In this document: positions 47,759 to 58,959 of the stretch, piece after piece | How positions within the stretch are numbered: position 1 is the stretch's first letter | Layout: each line of letters opens with the position of its first letter | Assembly (NCBI GenBank): GCA_003550325.1 | Contig: QKWP01000704.1 | Location: 62,361 to 126,360, forward strand | Length of the DNA stretch: 64,000 nt | Reading direction: 5' to 3' | Origin: Gigaspora rosea | Lineage: Eukaryota > Glomeromycota > Glomeromycetes > Diversisporales > Gigasporaceae | The notes under the pieces: model-generated | What the model was told of the DNA's origin: nothing | What the model saw: the letters and a program-made list of their open reading frames with translations, nothing else | Databases searched by the model: none | Translations under genes and position numbers: made by a program

Positions 47759-49047
47759 ATTATGTCAAATGGCATTGTTATCAACACTATATATACATTT
47801 TATACTTTGTACTTTTCCCCCCAATTTTTTATTGTAATCTTTTTTAAAAAAAAAATAATTCGTGTTTGTATACAATAACCTTTAGTACGATTTTGTAAAT
47901 CTTGATTTTCGTGCTATTTACTTTATTAATGTAGTGTGGGATTTGGCCACAAGTTTTTCCTTGTAATAAGAATTTAAATAGAAATAGAAAAATACGCAAT
48001 ATATAATATATAATACAATAATTTCTGATCAATGTGTATAATTCAATTTTATAAGAACATTGCAGTCTCCGCAGCAATCATGCCGATTAACTTTAAAAGT
48101 TGTAATGACTGCGATTGTTATCCAGCAGGTCGCAATTGTTGTAACTACCGATTAAGTTGCATTAAACAGCCATTCTAACAATGCTTTAGTTAAAGATTCA
48201 CCTTCCTGACGGAGTTTTTATCTATTCTTGAATTTTTTACCGCATAGCATTGCCACATAGTATCTTCCTCATATAAACATGAAGAGGTACCATATTTTCG
48301 CACTATCACATCTGCATATTATCCAAAGTAAGCGTATGTGCGTTATTTTGAGATGATACCAATTGTCTATCGAGACCGATTTCAAAAAAACAATAACGTC
48401 CACGTGCGTTGTTTTGAGGCAAAAAAGAGTGTCGGGATGATTTTTCCATGTGCGTTGTTTTGAGATGAAAAAGAAAGTCAAGTTGTATGCGTGATAATTT
48501 TTATTTCACAATCTTATCGTTATGCATTCGATAAGTTTTATGAGTTTTCTACAGCTGATATTTCGTTAAGACACGAAAAGAGACGTGTCAAATATTACTG
48601 AATTTGGTATATTGGCAGAATGAAATCATCTGATAAACTTGAAAGCCCGAAGCTCATCTTTTGGTAGCATTCAAAGGTTTCTATTGTTTTATCTCGGTAA
48701 GAATTTATCTCACGCTATGATATTGTTCATTTATCATTTTTATCTATCCTATTTTCACATATAATATGATTTTGTCTTGCGACTTACGCATATGAAGATT
48801 ATTTTTTTAAAATTTTTTGAATTGCTGCGTATTATAAGGTCAATTTTTGGCTTTAAGTATGGGCATTTGTTAATTCTTAAGAATAGTGACTGATGATATT
48901 TTTCAAAATCATAGGGGTGATGAGCCAGCGCTGAGAGAAAGAACTTGAAAAAAGGGCAAAGGTGCACATACTTTACTTTAGTTATAACACTGAAAGAAGT
49001 AGAATTGAAACTGGGTATCTTGAGACCTGGCAGACAGAACGCGATCA
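47759..49047. other. Gene-free stretch downstream of SH3 gene
   Basis: Positions 48290-48490 contain three GTGCGTTRTTTTGAG words, as in the TA-flanked MITEs at 43197 and 50490. No gene can be supported; open frames on either strand here lack coding character. Confidence 0.45.
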
Positions 49048-49317
49048 TTGAAAACTGAATTGGTTGAAAATTCTATTGATTCTATAAGGAGGTTACCTAA
49101 AACTAAAGAAGCATTTAGAAATATGGCTGTAGGTGATACATTGGAGGTTCGATGTATATGTAAAGAGTCTGGGATTTATAGGAGTTGTTTATTTGAACGA
49201 GCCACATTGAATATCACAACTTCAGAATACGCTTTTAGAAGATTTATTAGATATTACTTATATTTTTATTTCAAATTACATATTTCATTTTTTAATAGTA
49301 CAAATTTAAAAGACTAA
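49048..49317 (+). other. Possible small ORF or exon, unrecognised
   Basis: An open frame with protein-like composition (KTKEAFRNMAVGDTLEVRCI, then CKESGIYRSCLFERATL), but no ATG at its start; the first in-frame codon used is TTG at 49048. Upstream AG dinucleotides would allow it to be an internal exon. The last ~30 residues turn into AT-rich low-complexity sequence. No family recognised. Confidence 0.3.
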
Positions 49318-49417
49318 TTTTTATTAATTAATCGAAATTTAAAAGATAATATAAAATAAAAATTTAATAGGATACTTAGTTTCAGCTAAAAATATTAGCT
49401 TACTCATCCTGCTGTAG

Positions 49418-49627
49418 TCACCACGTAATGATGTATCCTATGACCAGGTTTATAACAACCCGTAGTTGTATCCTCCATTTCTGCAGGTGAACGTTACCAT
49501 TAGAGGATGATCCCGTGGTGAACACTATGAACAACATTGCCAATAGCATGGATGCTTGTTCAAGACCCCAACTTCTCATTTGGTGCAAAGTGTCCAAAGT
49601 AGTTCTCAAAGGTCTAGAGTTTGGCAT
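49418..49627 (-). other. Possible small ORF, 69 residues, unrecognised
   Basis: Starts with ATG. The local base composition is clearly less AT-rich than either side, which favours coding or a transferred fragment. The product has a hydrophobic middle (SMLLAMLFIVFTTG) and a second hydrophobic C-terminal stretch. It begins MPNSRPLRTTLDTLHQMRSW. Unknown family; may be a remnant of a longer gene. Confidence 0.3.
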
Positions 49628-50489
49628 ATTTTATTTTAATTAAGTTAAAGAGCTAGCATACAAAAAAGCTACCATAAGGAAACTTTAAAAAAAATAAAAA
49701 ACTATCCTAATTTAAAAAAAAAAACAAATATAAAATATTGTTTCTTAAGCTCTTTTTCAAATAAATTCAAATAAATTGAATTTTTAAATGATCCAGGAAG
49801 CCCATACCCATAATGGGATCATTTTTTAGACAAGCAGCACAAAGAAACATATTATGTTTGATTTATTTAGGGTAATAAAAGCTGGTTTTTATTGTACAAT
49901 AATACTTTTTTAAGCAGTTTATAGAAAGTGCATATCTAATCCCTTGTGTAAGACCAGTAGAACTTGTTTGCAGTTGTGGTCAATTTTTTTTTTCAAAGTA
50001 ATTAGTTAACATGTTCTCTCTTTTATAACTCTTAAATCTTTGCGATGACTTGCTATTGAAGCAATTAAAACAGTAAAGTACTCATAAAGTACTCAAAGTT
50101 TGCAAAAAAAAAAATACCATATGCTATATAAATAAGCATCATTATTTTTAAAATTTTAAAATTAAATATCTTGATAATTAATTAATCAAATTTAATAAAA
50201 TTTTGAAAAAGGGTGCTTATTTATTATAGAATATGGTGCTTCAAAAAAGGGAATAAAATTATTAAAATATTAGAAAAATTATACATATAATACTATAATA
50301 GGTTTTAGCTTATCTAGTATTATATGTCTGTAGTAAAAAAGGAGTTAGTAATAGTATAGGTTATTAAGTATTGCCTCTGTCATTATTTCTTTTTATTCTA
50401 GTATTTTTTTTGTTTTTTCTTTAATAATCTTTCGTAAGCTTGTTAATAATTTTTATTATTGTGTATTAGATATAATAGTACTTTTATTA
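49628..50489. other. Non-coding AT-rich stretch
   Basis: No ORF. A weak inverted pair AGCACC-like/ATTATGGTGCTTC occurs around 50130-50240. Nothing else seen. Confidence 0.4.
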
Positions 50490-50604
50490 CCATATTTTTG
50501 CGAAATAACGTGCAGGGGTATAATTTCGAATTTTGGCTCAAATTAAGTTTAATCTGGGCCAAAATTTGAAATAACGCCCCTGCACATTATTCCACAAAAT
50601 ATGG
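50490..50604. mobile_element. TA-flanked MITE (family C copy 2)
   Basis: A 115-bp hairpin: CCATATTTTTGCGAAATAAC and GTGCAGGGG on the left, CCCCTGCACATTATTCCACA and AAATATGG on the right, TA on both sides. Shares ends and internal AATAACG-type words with 43197-43457. Confidence 0.75.
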
Positions 50605-50894
50605 TATCTATTTTTTCTTTGCTTTTCTTATAGTTTTTCTTTTTTTTAAATTTTCATTTCAGATATAATTTTGGTTTTTGCTTTTTATTTAATATTGTTT
50701 TTTTATTTTTCTTTATAAAAAACTCAAAGAAAAAGTTTTTAGAAAAAAGAGTTTTTAAAGTAAATAGCAATGCAATATTTTATGTATTGGGTAATATCAC
50801 ATATAGATATTAATAGATTAACTTTAGTGCAGTAACTGGACTTAGGTGCTTGCTTATAAAAAGCTAGGTTTTATATCTAGTATTACTATTTAGT

Positions 50895-51085
50895 GTAATA
50901 TTCAAATATAACTCACTTCTAGGGTAGTTGGTACGAATGGCATACCACTGGCGCAATATTATAAATTTATATGATAATTTAATGGCGCATAAGTGGCATG
51001 CTACTGCACCAACAACCCTACTCACTTCGCTTTGCGAAGCTCGTTATATTTTTAGCGCCGTTGGCCTACACAAACTAAAGACTAA
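50895..51085 (+). repeat. Dispersed repeat R copy 1 (split by a mini hAT MITE)
   Basis: After removing the 101-bp insertion, this contains ATTCAAATATAACTCACTTC, CTTTGCGAAGCTCGTTATAT, TTTTTAGCG, TTGGCCTA and ACTAAAGACTAATGCTTCA. The same order occurs at 55246-55308 continued at 56870-56912. CTTCGCTTTGCGAAG is a small perfect palindrome. Confidence 0.65.
50920..51020. mobile_element. 101-bp hAT-type MITE in repeat R
   Basis: TIRs TAGGGTAGTTGGT and complement of TAGGGTTGTTGGT, flanked by an exact 8-bp duplication CTCACTTC (50912-50919, 51021-51028). The uninterrupted sequence of repeat R copy 2 confirms the insertion site. Confidence 0.88.
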
Positions 51086-51439
51086 TGCTTCAACTTTATA
51101 ATGTGGCGCAGCATACGCTGTAAAATAAAAAAACTAATCAAATAGTGCACAAAATAATGCATATAAGTGCACATAAAACTTTAATAGTGCACAAAAATGC
51201 ACAATTATTTATTATAAATGAGAAATTTTCTTGTTTAGAATACTTGTATATATTTTAAAAATTTATATACAATAACCAAAATTAATTTTATTTAAATTAA
51301 AGTTATATAATTTATTAATCTAACTATATAAGTTATATATTAAAAAATTATTATTTTAATTTAATTAAATAATAATAAAATTTAATTATTGCTTTTATAT
51401 AGTGCATAGCTCCAGAGCCGCTAGGGCTCTCAGTTGCTT

Positions 51440-51660
51440 CGCTTCGCTCAGGTCCAGGCTTACAGCCTGGTAACCGAGGCTGGCGTACCAAGTACTGGCC
51501 TCGGAGCAAAAAAAAAATGGGATGCCCGCAGGGTGTTAAATTGTGCCTGGTTAATTAAAACGTGGCCAAGCCATGTAATCCTCCCAAGCCTTTTGGCAAG
51601 ATAAGTGTATGTATGCAAAATTGCTACGCAATTTTGAAATTTTTTATTTTGATTTGTATT
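51440..51660. repeat. Less AT-rich segment with small hairpins
   Basis: Contains AGAGCCGCTAGGGCTCT and CCAGGCTTACAGCCTGG hairpins, TTGCTTCGCTTCGCTCAGG, and a 10-A run. It lies directly 3' of the minus-strand ORF pair. It could be a 3' end of a mobile element, but no family is recognised. Confidence 0.35.
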
Positions 51661-51757
51661 GACTAACAATCTTATTAAAACAATAATCTAATCGTCCAAT
51701 AAGAGGAATTAATACTGGTTTATAACGAAACATATATGGGTTAAATTTGAATCTTGT

Positions 51758-52249
51758 TCAACTCAAAGCTAAACAAATTACAAACCTATTTTTGTTCTTT
51801 GATTTCTCAATATCACGAATTATTTTTCTATATTGAATAATCACATAATTTGTCTCTCGCATATGCAGCTTTTTACAGCAAAATAAAATTTCATGAATTT
51901 TAGATTTGATTATTTCAAAAAGTTCTGGATTTTTGATTGATATATTTATATCTTCATCACTAAGAAATATTGATTGTAGTGTTTTCTTGTACTTGATATT
52001 AATAAATTTTGGTAGTTTGGTGTTTTGTTTATAATTTTTATTGTAGACGGGTTGCAGAATTTCTATATGATTTTTGCTTATAATTTGATTAGCAAGTTGT
52101 CGAAAAAGAATTTCTATTTTTGATATTGGTTTTAAAAGTTCTGGTATTTCTAAATATAATTCTGGTCTGAATTGATATTTGCTATATTTTATAGCAAGAT
52201 CAATTATATATTGATTTGGAGTTTGTGAATTTAAAATTTCATTTTTCAT
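51758..52249 (-). CDS. Hypothetical protein, unrecognised (163 residues)
   Basis: A Lys/Ile/Asn-rich, mostly helical-looking product (MKNEILNSQTPNQYIIDLAI...; LYLEIPELLKPISKIEILFR). It has a CCKKLHMRE segment but no motif I can name. It lies just downstream of, and on the same strand as, the 61-residue frame at 52337-52522, and the two may belong to one gene. I do not join them because the origin of the locus is unknown. The opposite-strand coiled-coil frame at 52873 is divergent, with about 350 bp between starts. Confidence 0.4.
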   Translation of the reverse strand: MKNEILNSQTPNQYIIDLAIKYSKYQFRPELYLEIPELLKPISKIEILFRQLANQIISKNHIEILQPVYNKNYKQNTKLPKFINIKYKKTLQSIFLSDEDINISIKNPELFEIIKSKIHEILFCCKKLHMRETNYVIIQYRKIIRDIEKSKNKNRFVICLALS

Positions 52250-52336
52250 ATTTTGATATTTTATTAAGGCTTTATTACTTGATAATTCTAATTGATCACA
52301 AAAAAAAAGAATTTCATTAATTATTTTAATAAAATA

Positions 52337-52522
52337 TTAATAAAGATTTGGATTTTGTGAAAAGATTTGATTTTGTTTAAGTGGTATATTATTGAATTTT
52401 TCAACTAAATTCCAAGCAATTTCTTTTATTTCATGATAAATTTTTGAATAAAGTTCTTGCCATTTTTTTGTTTCAATTTGTATTTTTTTAAAATAATTTA
52501 TTTGTTTTTTACTGATTTTCAT
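52337..52522 (-). CDS. Hypothetical small frame, unrecognised (61 residues)
   Basis: Begins MKISKKQINYFKKIQIETKK; helical, basic, Asn-rich. Sits immediately upstream of the 163-residue frame on the same strand. Composition is similar in both, which supports common ancestry as one coding unit. No family recognised. Confidence 0.35.
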   Translation of the reverse strand: MKISKKQINYFKKIQIETKKWQELYSKIYHEIKEIAWNLVEKFNNIPLKQNQIFSQNPNLY

Positions 52523-52872
52523 TTTAAATTACTAAAAAAAGGGGACAATTGAGGTATTTATAGTTTATTTTTGCTAAGCCACTTTTTTTCTTATTCTAGT
52601 TTGTAATTAATTGCTTGTTTGAATAGATTTTTGTTATTTTTTTTACCATAGAATCACTTTTTATGTTTTATGTTATCTTTATATTTCTGGTAAACCCAAG
52701 CTTTTTTTGTTGAATTATAAGAAATATTTGATACCCCTGATGTATTCGATTTGTATTTGTTTTTAAAAATCATTATTTTTAAAAAAAATAAAAATTGAAA
52801 AGAATTCACTCTAAAGGTTAAAAAAATAAATTTAAAATTTTTTTTAAAGAAAAAGTTATTTTTAAACTAAAA

Positions 52873-53181
52873 ATGGCTGAATTAACAGGCAGCGAAATTC
52901 TAAGTCAAAAATATAAAAATTTATTAAATAAAATGCAAGAAGTTACTCGGTGCAATATCGCATTATTGCAAGACAAAAATGATTTGAACCAAGCAAATAC
53001 AGCATTACAAGCAAGAGTCGAAGAATTAATGAATGAGTTAAATCAATTAACCAAAACAATTGAAGAGTTAACAAAATCAAATAATGCTTTTAAGTTGTAC
53101 TGCAAGTTACAGAAGATGAAAGAAACTTTTACAAAGCAGCAAATTTCGAAGAATTTAACAAATTTATTGAAAACTATATAG
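52873..53181 (+). CDS. Hypothetical coiled-coil protein, unrecognised (102 residues)
   Basis: Opens with MAELTGSEILSQKYKNLLNK. Residues about 20-75 follow a heptad pattern (LLNKMQEV, NIALLQDKNDLNQ, ALQARVEELMNELNQLTK), so a dimeric coiled coil is likely. Coding-like composition seems to continue beyond the stop in another frame, so the locus may be incomplete or decayed. Divergent from the minus-strand frames at 52522. Both sit inside the interval bounded by repeat R copies. Function unknown. Confidence 0.45.
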   Translation: MAELTGSEILSQKYKNLLNKMQEVTRCNIALLQDKNDLNQANTALQARVEELMNELNQLTKTIEELTKSNNAFKLYCKLQKMKETFTKQQISKNLTNLLKTI

Positions 53182-53579
53182 TTAATTTATTTGATAATTT
53201 CAATTTTAACAATTCAATCATAAACAAGATTTTTGAATTTATGCAAAGGTTTAATTTATTGAACAATAGATATACTCATATTATCTATACCAAATTTTTG
53301 AAACCCAGTATTTGTAATTTTGTATGCACATCTTGTTGATTTTAGAAAATTTCGTATAACTTAAATTTTATTTATTAATTTATTAGTAGTATTTTCTGCA
53401 TTAATTTTTATTTTCTCACAAGTTGATTACTCATTTGTGTGCATAAAATACAATAAATAAGCTCAATATTTATTTAGTTTAATATATAAAATTTGTCAAA
53501 CAAAAATTGTGATTTAATTGGTAAATTTTAAATTTACAAATAAGTAAATGTTGATCTGATTATAAATTTACGAAATGGT

Positions 53580-54720
53580 AGATACGTTTTTTAAAATAAC
53601 CCACTATTTGGCAATGATTTACAAGAAATTTTACTATGCTAACTAAAAAAAATTTTATAACAAGCCTTGTAGGGCATATCTCAGAGCATTTGAATCTCAA
53701 TTTTCATGAAAAAATGTTGAAAACTCATGGAGATATCAATGTTTTTGTAAATTCAGACGCATACGTTTTTACAAGTTTTCCCCTAAACTTCTACTGATCC
53801 CGGAGGCACTTTCTCAAAATGAAACCTCAAAAAATCGATTAAGTAACCTGATAGGATAAGTATTCAAGAGTTTACCATAAAATTTCAGCTCATTTGGTCA
53901 AATATTCATCGATTAACAACGATTTTTCATTTTCTTTCCAGATTCGGAATTTTCTAAAATTTTCAATTTTGATGAAGACAGAAAAATCACCATCACAGGC
54001 TAGATTTTTTAAAGCTACATATTAACATACGTTCAAATTCTACAAACCATTAGAGTATGGTCACAAAATATTTCCTGTGAAATCTCATGGTATTTGGACC
54101 GATATTGATGAAGTTATTGAATTTTTTCATTTATTTACAAATTAGAAAAATTTTCAAGTTTTTCGTTAGATACGTTTTCAAAATAACCCACTGTTAGGCG
54201 ATAATTTACGAGAAATTTTACTATGCTAACTAAAAAAAAATTTATAACAAGCCTTGTAGGGCATATCTCAGAGCATTTGAATCTCAATTTTTATGAAAAA
54301 ATGTTGAAAACTCATGAAGATATCAACGTTTTTGTAAATTCGAACGCATACGTTTTCGCAAGTTTTCCCCAAACTTCTACTAATTCCGGAGGCACTTTCT
54401 CAAAATGAAACCTCAAAAAATCATGTAAGTAACCTGATAGAATAGGTATTCGAGAGTTTACCATAAAAATTTCAGCCCATTTGGTCAAATATTCATCGAT
54501 TAACAACGATTTTTCATTTTATTTCCAGATTCGGGATTTTCAATTTTGATGAAGACGAAAAAATTACCATCACAGGCCAGATTTTTTAAAGCTACATAAT
54601 AGCATATGTTCAAATTTTACAAACCATTAGAGTATGGTCACAAAATTTTTCCTGTGAAATTTCATGGTATTTGGACAAAAATTGGTAGAGTTATTGAATT
54701 TTTATTTGTAGACATATTTT
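53580..54720 (+). repeat. Direct tandem pair of ~570-bp repeat X
   Basis: Copies at about 53580-54165 and 54166-54720 share nearly every segment (AAATTTTACTATGCTAACTA, GCCTTGTAGGGCATATCTCA, TCCGGAGGCACTTTCTCAAA, CACAGGC(T/C)AGATTTTT). Related, more diverged copies form the arms at 58960-59580 and, inverted, 62715-63420. The small frame at 54223-54408 and its antisense are repeat sequence, not a gene. Confidence 0.75.
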
Positions 54721-55245
54721 GGAAGTTTTCGGAAAGCTAAATTTTAGATTCATTTTGTAACTTATTTTTGATAAAAGTAGGATACAAATAGGTTAAAATC
54801 GGTCTAAAAAATCTGTCCTCATACCTAAAAATCGTCAAAAATCTGGCCACATAAAATCTGGCCACATATTTTTCTGGATTTACTAGTAAATTTTTGAAAA
54901 AAAGTTGACACAAAATGTAATTTTAATTAAAAAAACCTGATTTTTTTCCGGAAAAAACACTGTTTTTGGGTAAACCTGGAGACTTTTACTAATAAATTTC
55001 AAAAAATATCTGCATGTGGTTGAATTTTCAAAAATTTGGCCACATATCCCTTAGACTTTGGAGGGGTCTGACGTCACACCCCTTTTTAACTATAAACACA
55101 TGGATGACGATTAATAATTTGTCATATCCTATCACACATAACCAAATTCATGAGCTTACTGATGACTAACGCAGAAGCCCGCACCACCAATCAAAGCCAC
55201 ATGGCAGTGGCTCTGATTGGCTTGTTGGTTACTGCGCCTCAAAGT
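54721..55245. other. Non-coding stretch with a small hairpin
   Basis: TCTGGCCACATA words repeat at 54843-54870 and 55035. A hairpin CCAATCAAAGCCAC / GTGGCTCTGATTGG lies at 55188-55221. No gene. Confidence 0.45.
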
Positions 55246-56912
55246 TGTAACATTCAAATATAACTCACTTCACTTTGCGAAGCTCGTTATATTTTTAGCG
55301 GCCATTGGTATAGATGGCGGTGAAATTAAATTTTAATTTTGAAATTTCAACGGTTGAAAATTAAATTCAACTGTTGAAACTGAAATTATTTTCAACAGTT
55401 GAAATTAATCCAACAGTTGAAATTAATTTAATAGTCAAAATTAATTCAACAGTTGAAATTAAATTAACCATTAAAATTAATTCAACTTTTGAAATAATTT
55501 GATCATTAAAATTACATGAATGAAGTGTATGGTTATCTGAGGACTGAAATGATGTGAACAAATACCATTCTTTGATTGGTTATATTTTCACATAGCATTG
55601 TGGTCCGATTTGCATTTTACATTAAACCAGTTTGATATGGCTTTTGTAGTGCTATTTGTACATAATTATCCCTTTCAAAGAATTATTTTAAGTATTTCAA
55701 GTTTAAGTTATGCCTTGTTTTTTGTTTGATTTATTTTTGATATTAATGGCTTTGTTTATTGATATATCGCTTGATTTCTAAAAAAAAAAAAAAAATCAAA
55801 AATGGCTTAAAATCGATTAAAACATACAATAAAAATTGCTAATAGCGTAATATAATTATTAATAGCCACATTGATGTTTTATTGATCTTTTTTTTTTATC
55901 TTTAATGTATAATTACTAATTAATTATTACTTTCATGATCCCAACCTGATCAAACATCACATGGGTCATTTGTCAGTTAATCTGATCTAAGTATTCAAAA
56001 ATATATATATATTTTTTTTTTATAAGCTATTTACGACACCGTTCTTATACTGCATTTTATTATAACACCTGAATAAGTTTAGCTTTTAGACATGATTAAA
56101 CAATTAAATGTTAAAAAAATTCTATACAAATTTATCTTCTAATTATAAAATATTGAATAAACACAATATATTGTTAAAATTTTATACTTGATTATTATAT
56201 TATATAATGCTATATACATATAGGCTAAGAAGTAAATAATTTATTAGTTAATATTAATCAACTGTTAAAATATTTCATTTTTTAAAACTTCTAATATAAT
56301 CTACTAATATACAACAAAAAAATAAAACTTTGAGCATTTAGATTATAACTTGCCAGACTTGGTGTATGAAATTTTTAATTGGTGAAAAATAAATTATTTG
56401 GTCAATTAATTTTATTATCACAATAACTAAAAAAGATGATCAGAAACTATAATAGTTGTGCTAAAATTTAATAACTGCGTTTTGACAAAAATTTTTGACA
56501 AAATTACTATTAGTATTACTTTAATTAATCATAGTACTTGTGCATAATCTCTATAATTAACTAATCACTTTGAGATAAATGCTTGTGAACCCTTAAACTG
56601 TTAATTTTAATTTCAACTGTTGATTTAATTTCAACAGGTAATTTAATTTCAACCATTGATTTAATTTCAACCATTGATAATTTCAACTGTTGATTTAATT
56701 TCAATGGTTAATTTAATTTCAACTGTTGATCTAATTTTTGTATATAAATTAATTTCAACAATTAAAATTTAATTCGGCATCTTAATCTTAAAAAATTTTG
56801 GTGAAATTATTTCAACAATTTTTACTGCCGAATGTAGAAATTACCACTATAATTTCACCGCCATCTATAGCTATTGGCCTATACGAACTAAAGACTAATG
56901 CTTCACTATTTA
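55246..56912 (+). repeat. Dispersed repeat R copy 2 (split by a 1.56-kb element)
   Basis: Left part 55246-55308 and right part 56870-56912 together match repeat R copy 1 at 50895-51085 in the same orientation. The two R copies enclose the unrecognised ORF cluster. Confidence 0.6.
55309..56869. mobile_element. Non-autonomous hAT-like element with TTCAAC subterminal repeats
   Basis: A 1,561-bp insertion with TIRs TATAGATGGCGGTGAAATTA and perfect complement, flanked by GCCATTGG (55301-55308) and GCTATTGG (56870 side), an 8-bp duplication with one mismatch. Subterminal blocks of TCAACTGTTGAAATTAA words (55335-55500 and 56600-56765) mirror each other. The interior is AT-rich without a transposase. 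Confidence 0.75.
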
Positions 56913-56929
56913 GTTTGCTTAGAGGAGCG

Positions 56930-57000
56930 CCATTTATCATCTGATTTTTTGCTATTAAGAGGTTACCTTCCTCCCCCACCTGATCATTAAATACTGCAAT
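56930..57000. mobile_element. Fragment of PIF/Harbinger-like MITE
   Basis: TTAGAGGAGCGCCATTTATC followed by ATCTGATTTTTTG resembles one end of the family P/30421 elements, with TTA in front. No opposite end is visible. Confidence 0.35.
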
Positions 57001-57207
57001 TTGATTGGCTAAAATTATTAAATTTTTAAAAATTTTTAAAATTTAACATTAAATAACTTTTGAACCAGTGATCCGTTTTGGATAATTTTACTACCAAAAT
57101 GTTTATCTTAATGAGACGATTCCAATAAGCCTAAAATCATCAAACTCCAACCATAGGATCCCAAGATCATTATAGATTGGTCTGCATTATTTTTATATAT
57201 ATTAAAA

Positions 57208-57554
57208 ATTATTATTAAAGATCTTATAAATTTTAATATTAAATAACTCTTGAACTAGTGATCCATTTTGGATAATTTTACTACCAAAATGCTCGTCTCA
57301 ATGAGATGATTCCAATGAATCTAAAATCGTTAAATTCTGATCATGAGATCCAGAGATCGTGTTATTTTTAATAGATTATATTAAAATAACACAAATCTAT
57401 AACAATCTCTGGATCCTGTAATCAGAATTTAACGATTTTAGTTTCATTAGAATTGTCTTATAGAGACGAGTATTTTGGTAGTAAAATCATTCAAAACGGA
57501 TCACTGGTTCAAGGGTTATTTAATATTAAAGTTTATAAGATCTTTAATAATAAT
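57208..57554. repeat. Palindromic family Q, full-length copy
   Basis: A 347-bp near-complete palindrome with ends TTATTATTAAAGATCTTATA and complement. The arms carry AATAACTCTTGAACTAGTGA and TTTTACTACCAAAATG, then CGTCTCAATGAGATGATTCC, facing their complements. It is inserted in another diverged Q copy (56997-57207, continued at 63810-64000). Confidence 0.7.
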
Positions 57555-57611
57555 TTTTAATAGGAATTGCTATTCGCACCATGGATTTTTGCTATTTGCA
57601 CCATGGTACAT

Positions 57612-58771
57612 TAGGGTGTTCATCAACTAATTAATCAGAACATAGTCAGAATACATAATGTAGATCACTAATTTCAGATTTTCTCATAGGATTCAAGGAT
57701 TATTTTTGATTATACTTCTTCTATATATGAAAATATGGAATATAAAGGATTAGCTCACATTTTTTTAGCAATGTACTAGTTGTTCATAAGCTACTTTTAT
57801 ATCATTCGAAAGTTCTCTCTATTTTCTTTCTTATAAGAGATTTCTTAATAATGTTTTTTGAAATTTTTTTGTCAATTGCAAGAAATTTTTTTACAATCTA
57901 ATTATAAAATTAATAAAACAGACTCTATTACAAGAAAGAGAATAATATGAACTTTCAGATAAAAAAAGATTTGCTTAAGATTAATTAGGCCATTGTTGAG
58001 AAAAAGTACTTTGAATTTTCGATTTTATCAATTATTATACAGTATGATAAACGATGATTGTTTATTATATAAAATCAAAAATTCAAAGTACTTTTTCTTA
58101 ACAATGACCTAATTAATCTTAAGTGAATTTTTTTATCTGAAAGTTCTTATCACTTTCTTTCATGTAATAGAGCCCTTTTATTAGTTCTATAAATATATTG
58201 TAAAAAAAATCTTGTAAATTGTCAAAAAAATTACAAAAAATATTATTAAGAAATCTATTATAAGAAAGAAATGATAAAAACTTTCAAATAAAATAAAGTA
58301 GCTCATAAGTGACTAGTACATTGCTAAGAAAATGCGAGCCAATCCTCTATTTTCCATATTTTCATACGTAAAGGTAGTGATGTGAATTCTACCAATTTGG
58401 TATATTTCTACCGGTATCTACCAGTAGGTGGTAGCTACCGGTAGCTACCACTATCAGTAGATCTACTAGTCACATGATAATAAAATTTATTTAACAAAAT
58501 CATATACTTTTCGATATTTATAATGCATTATATAATTTTAAAATTTTATTCTATTATTTTATTGGTATCTACCATGCATATAATTTATCTAACGGGATCT
58601 ACCATTATCAAACGGTAGACACCAGTGGTAGATTCCTACCGGTAGCTACCAACTCACATTACTACGTAGTATCAAAAATAATCTTTAAATCCCATAAGAA
58701 AATCCAAAATTAGTGATCTATATTATATACCCTAACTATGTTTTGATTAATTAGTTGATTGAACACCCTAA
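57612..58771. mobile_element. Long-TIR element nested in the outer foldback
   Basis: 1,160 bp, ends TAGGGTGTTCATCAAC and complement. The flanks TGGTACAT (57604-57611) and TAGTACAT (58772-58779) form an 8-bp duplication with one mismatch. The arms stay complementary for hundreds of bases (AACTAATTAATCA, GATCACTAATTT, ATGAAAATATGG). Itself split by the element at 58375-58664. Confidence 0.6.
58375..58664. mobile_element. hAT-like MITE, TACCGGTAGCTACC-rich
   Basis: The ends TAGTGATGTGAATTCTACC and complement of TAGTAATGTGAGTTGGTAGC fit the hAT form TAGNG/TAGNA. The interior is full of TACCGGTAG and GGTAGCTACC words near both ends. The uninterrupted arm opposite (about 57710) supports insertion. 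Confidence 0.6.
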
Positions 58772-58959
58772 TAGTACATGTAGATCACCTCAATTTTGTC
58801 ACTTAAATATTTTAACTTTTAAAAACTTTTATTAATATTATTTCTATGAGTTCTTGATCAAATTTAATAAATTTTGTTTATTTGAATTTTATGGATTCGT
58901 AGAATTAAAATAAAAAAATTTTTATCAAATTTGGTCAAGAACTCGTAGAGATATTTTTG

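Noticed and set aside
50895-56912. Repeat R copies as long terminal repeats of a retroelement
   Set aside because: Shared sequence is only about 90 bp, lacks TG...CA ends and primer sites that I can see, and no reverse transcriptase or gag-like frame lies between.
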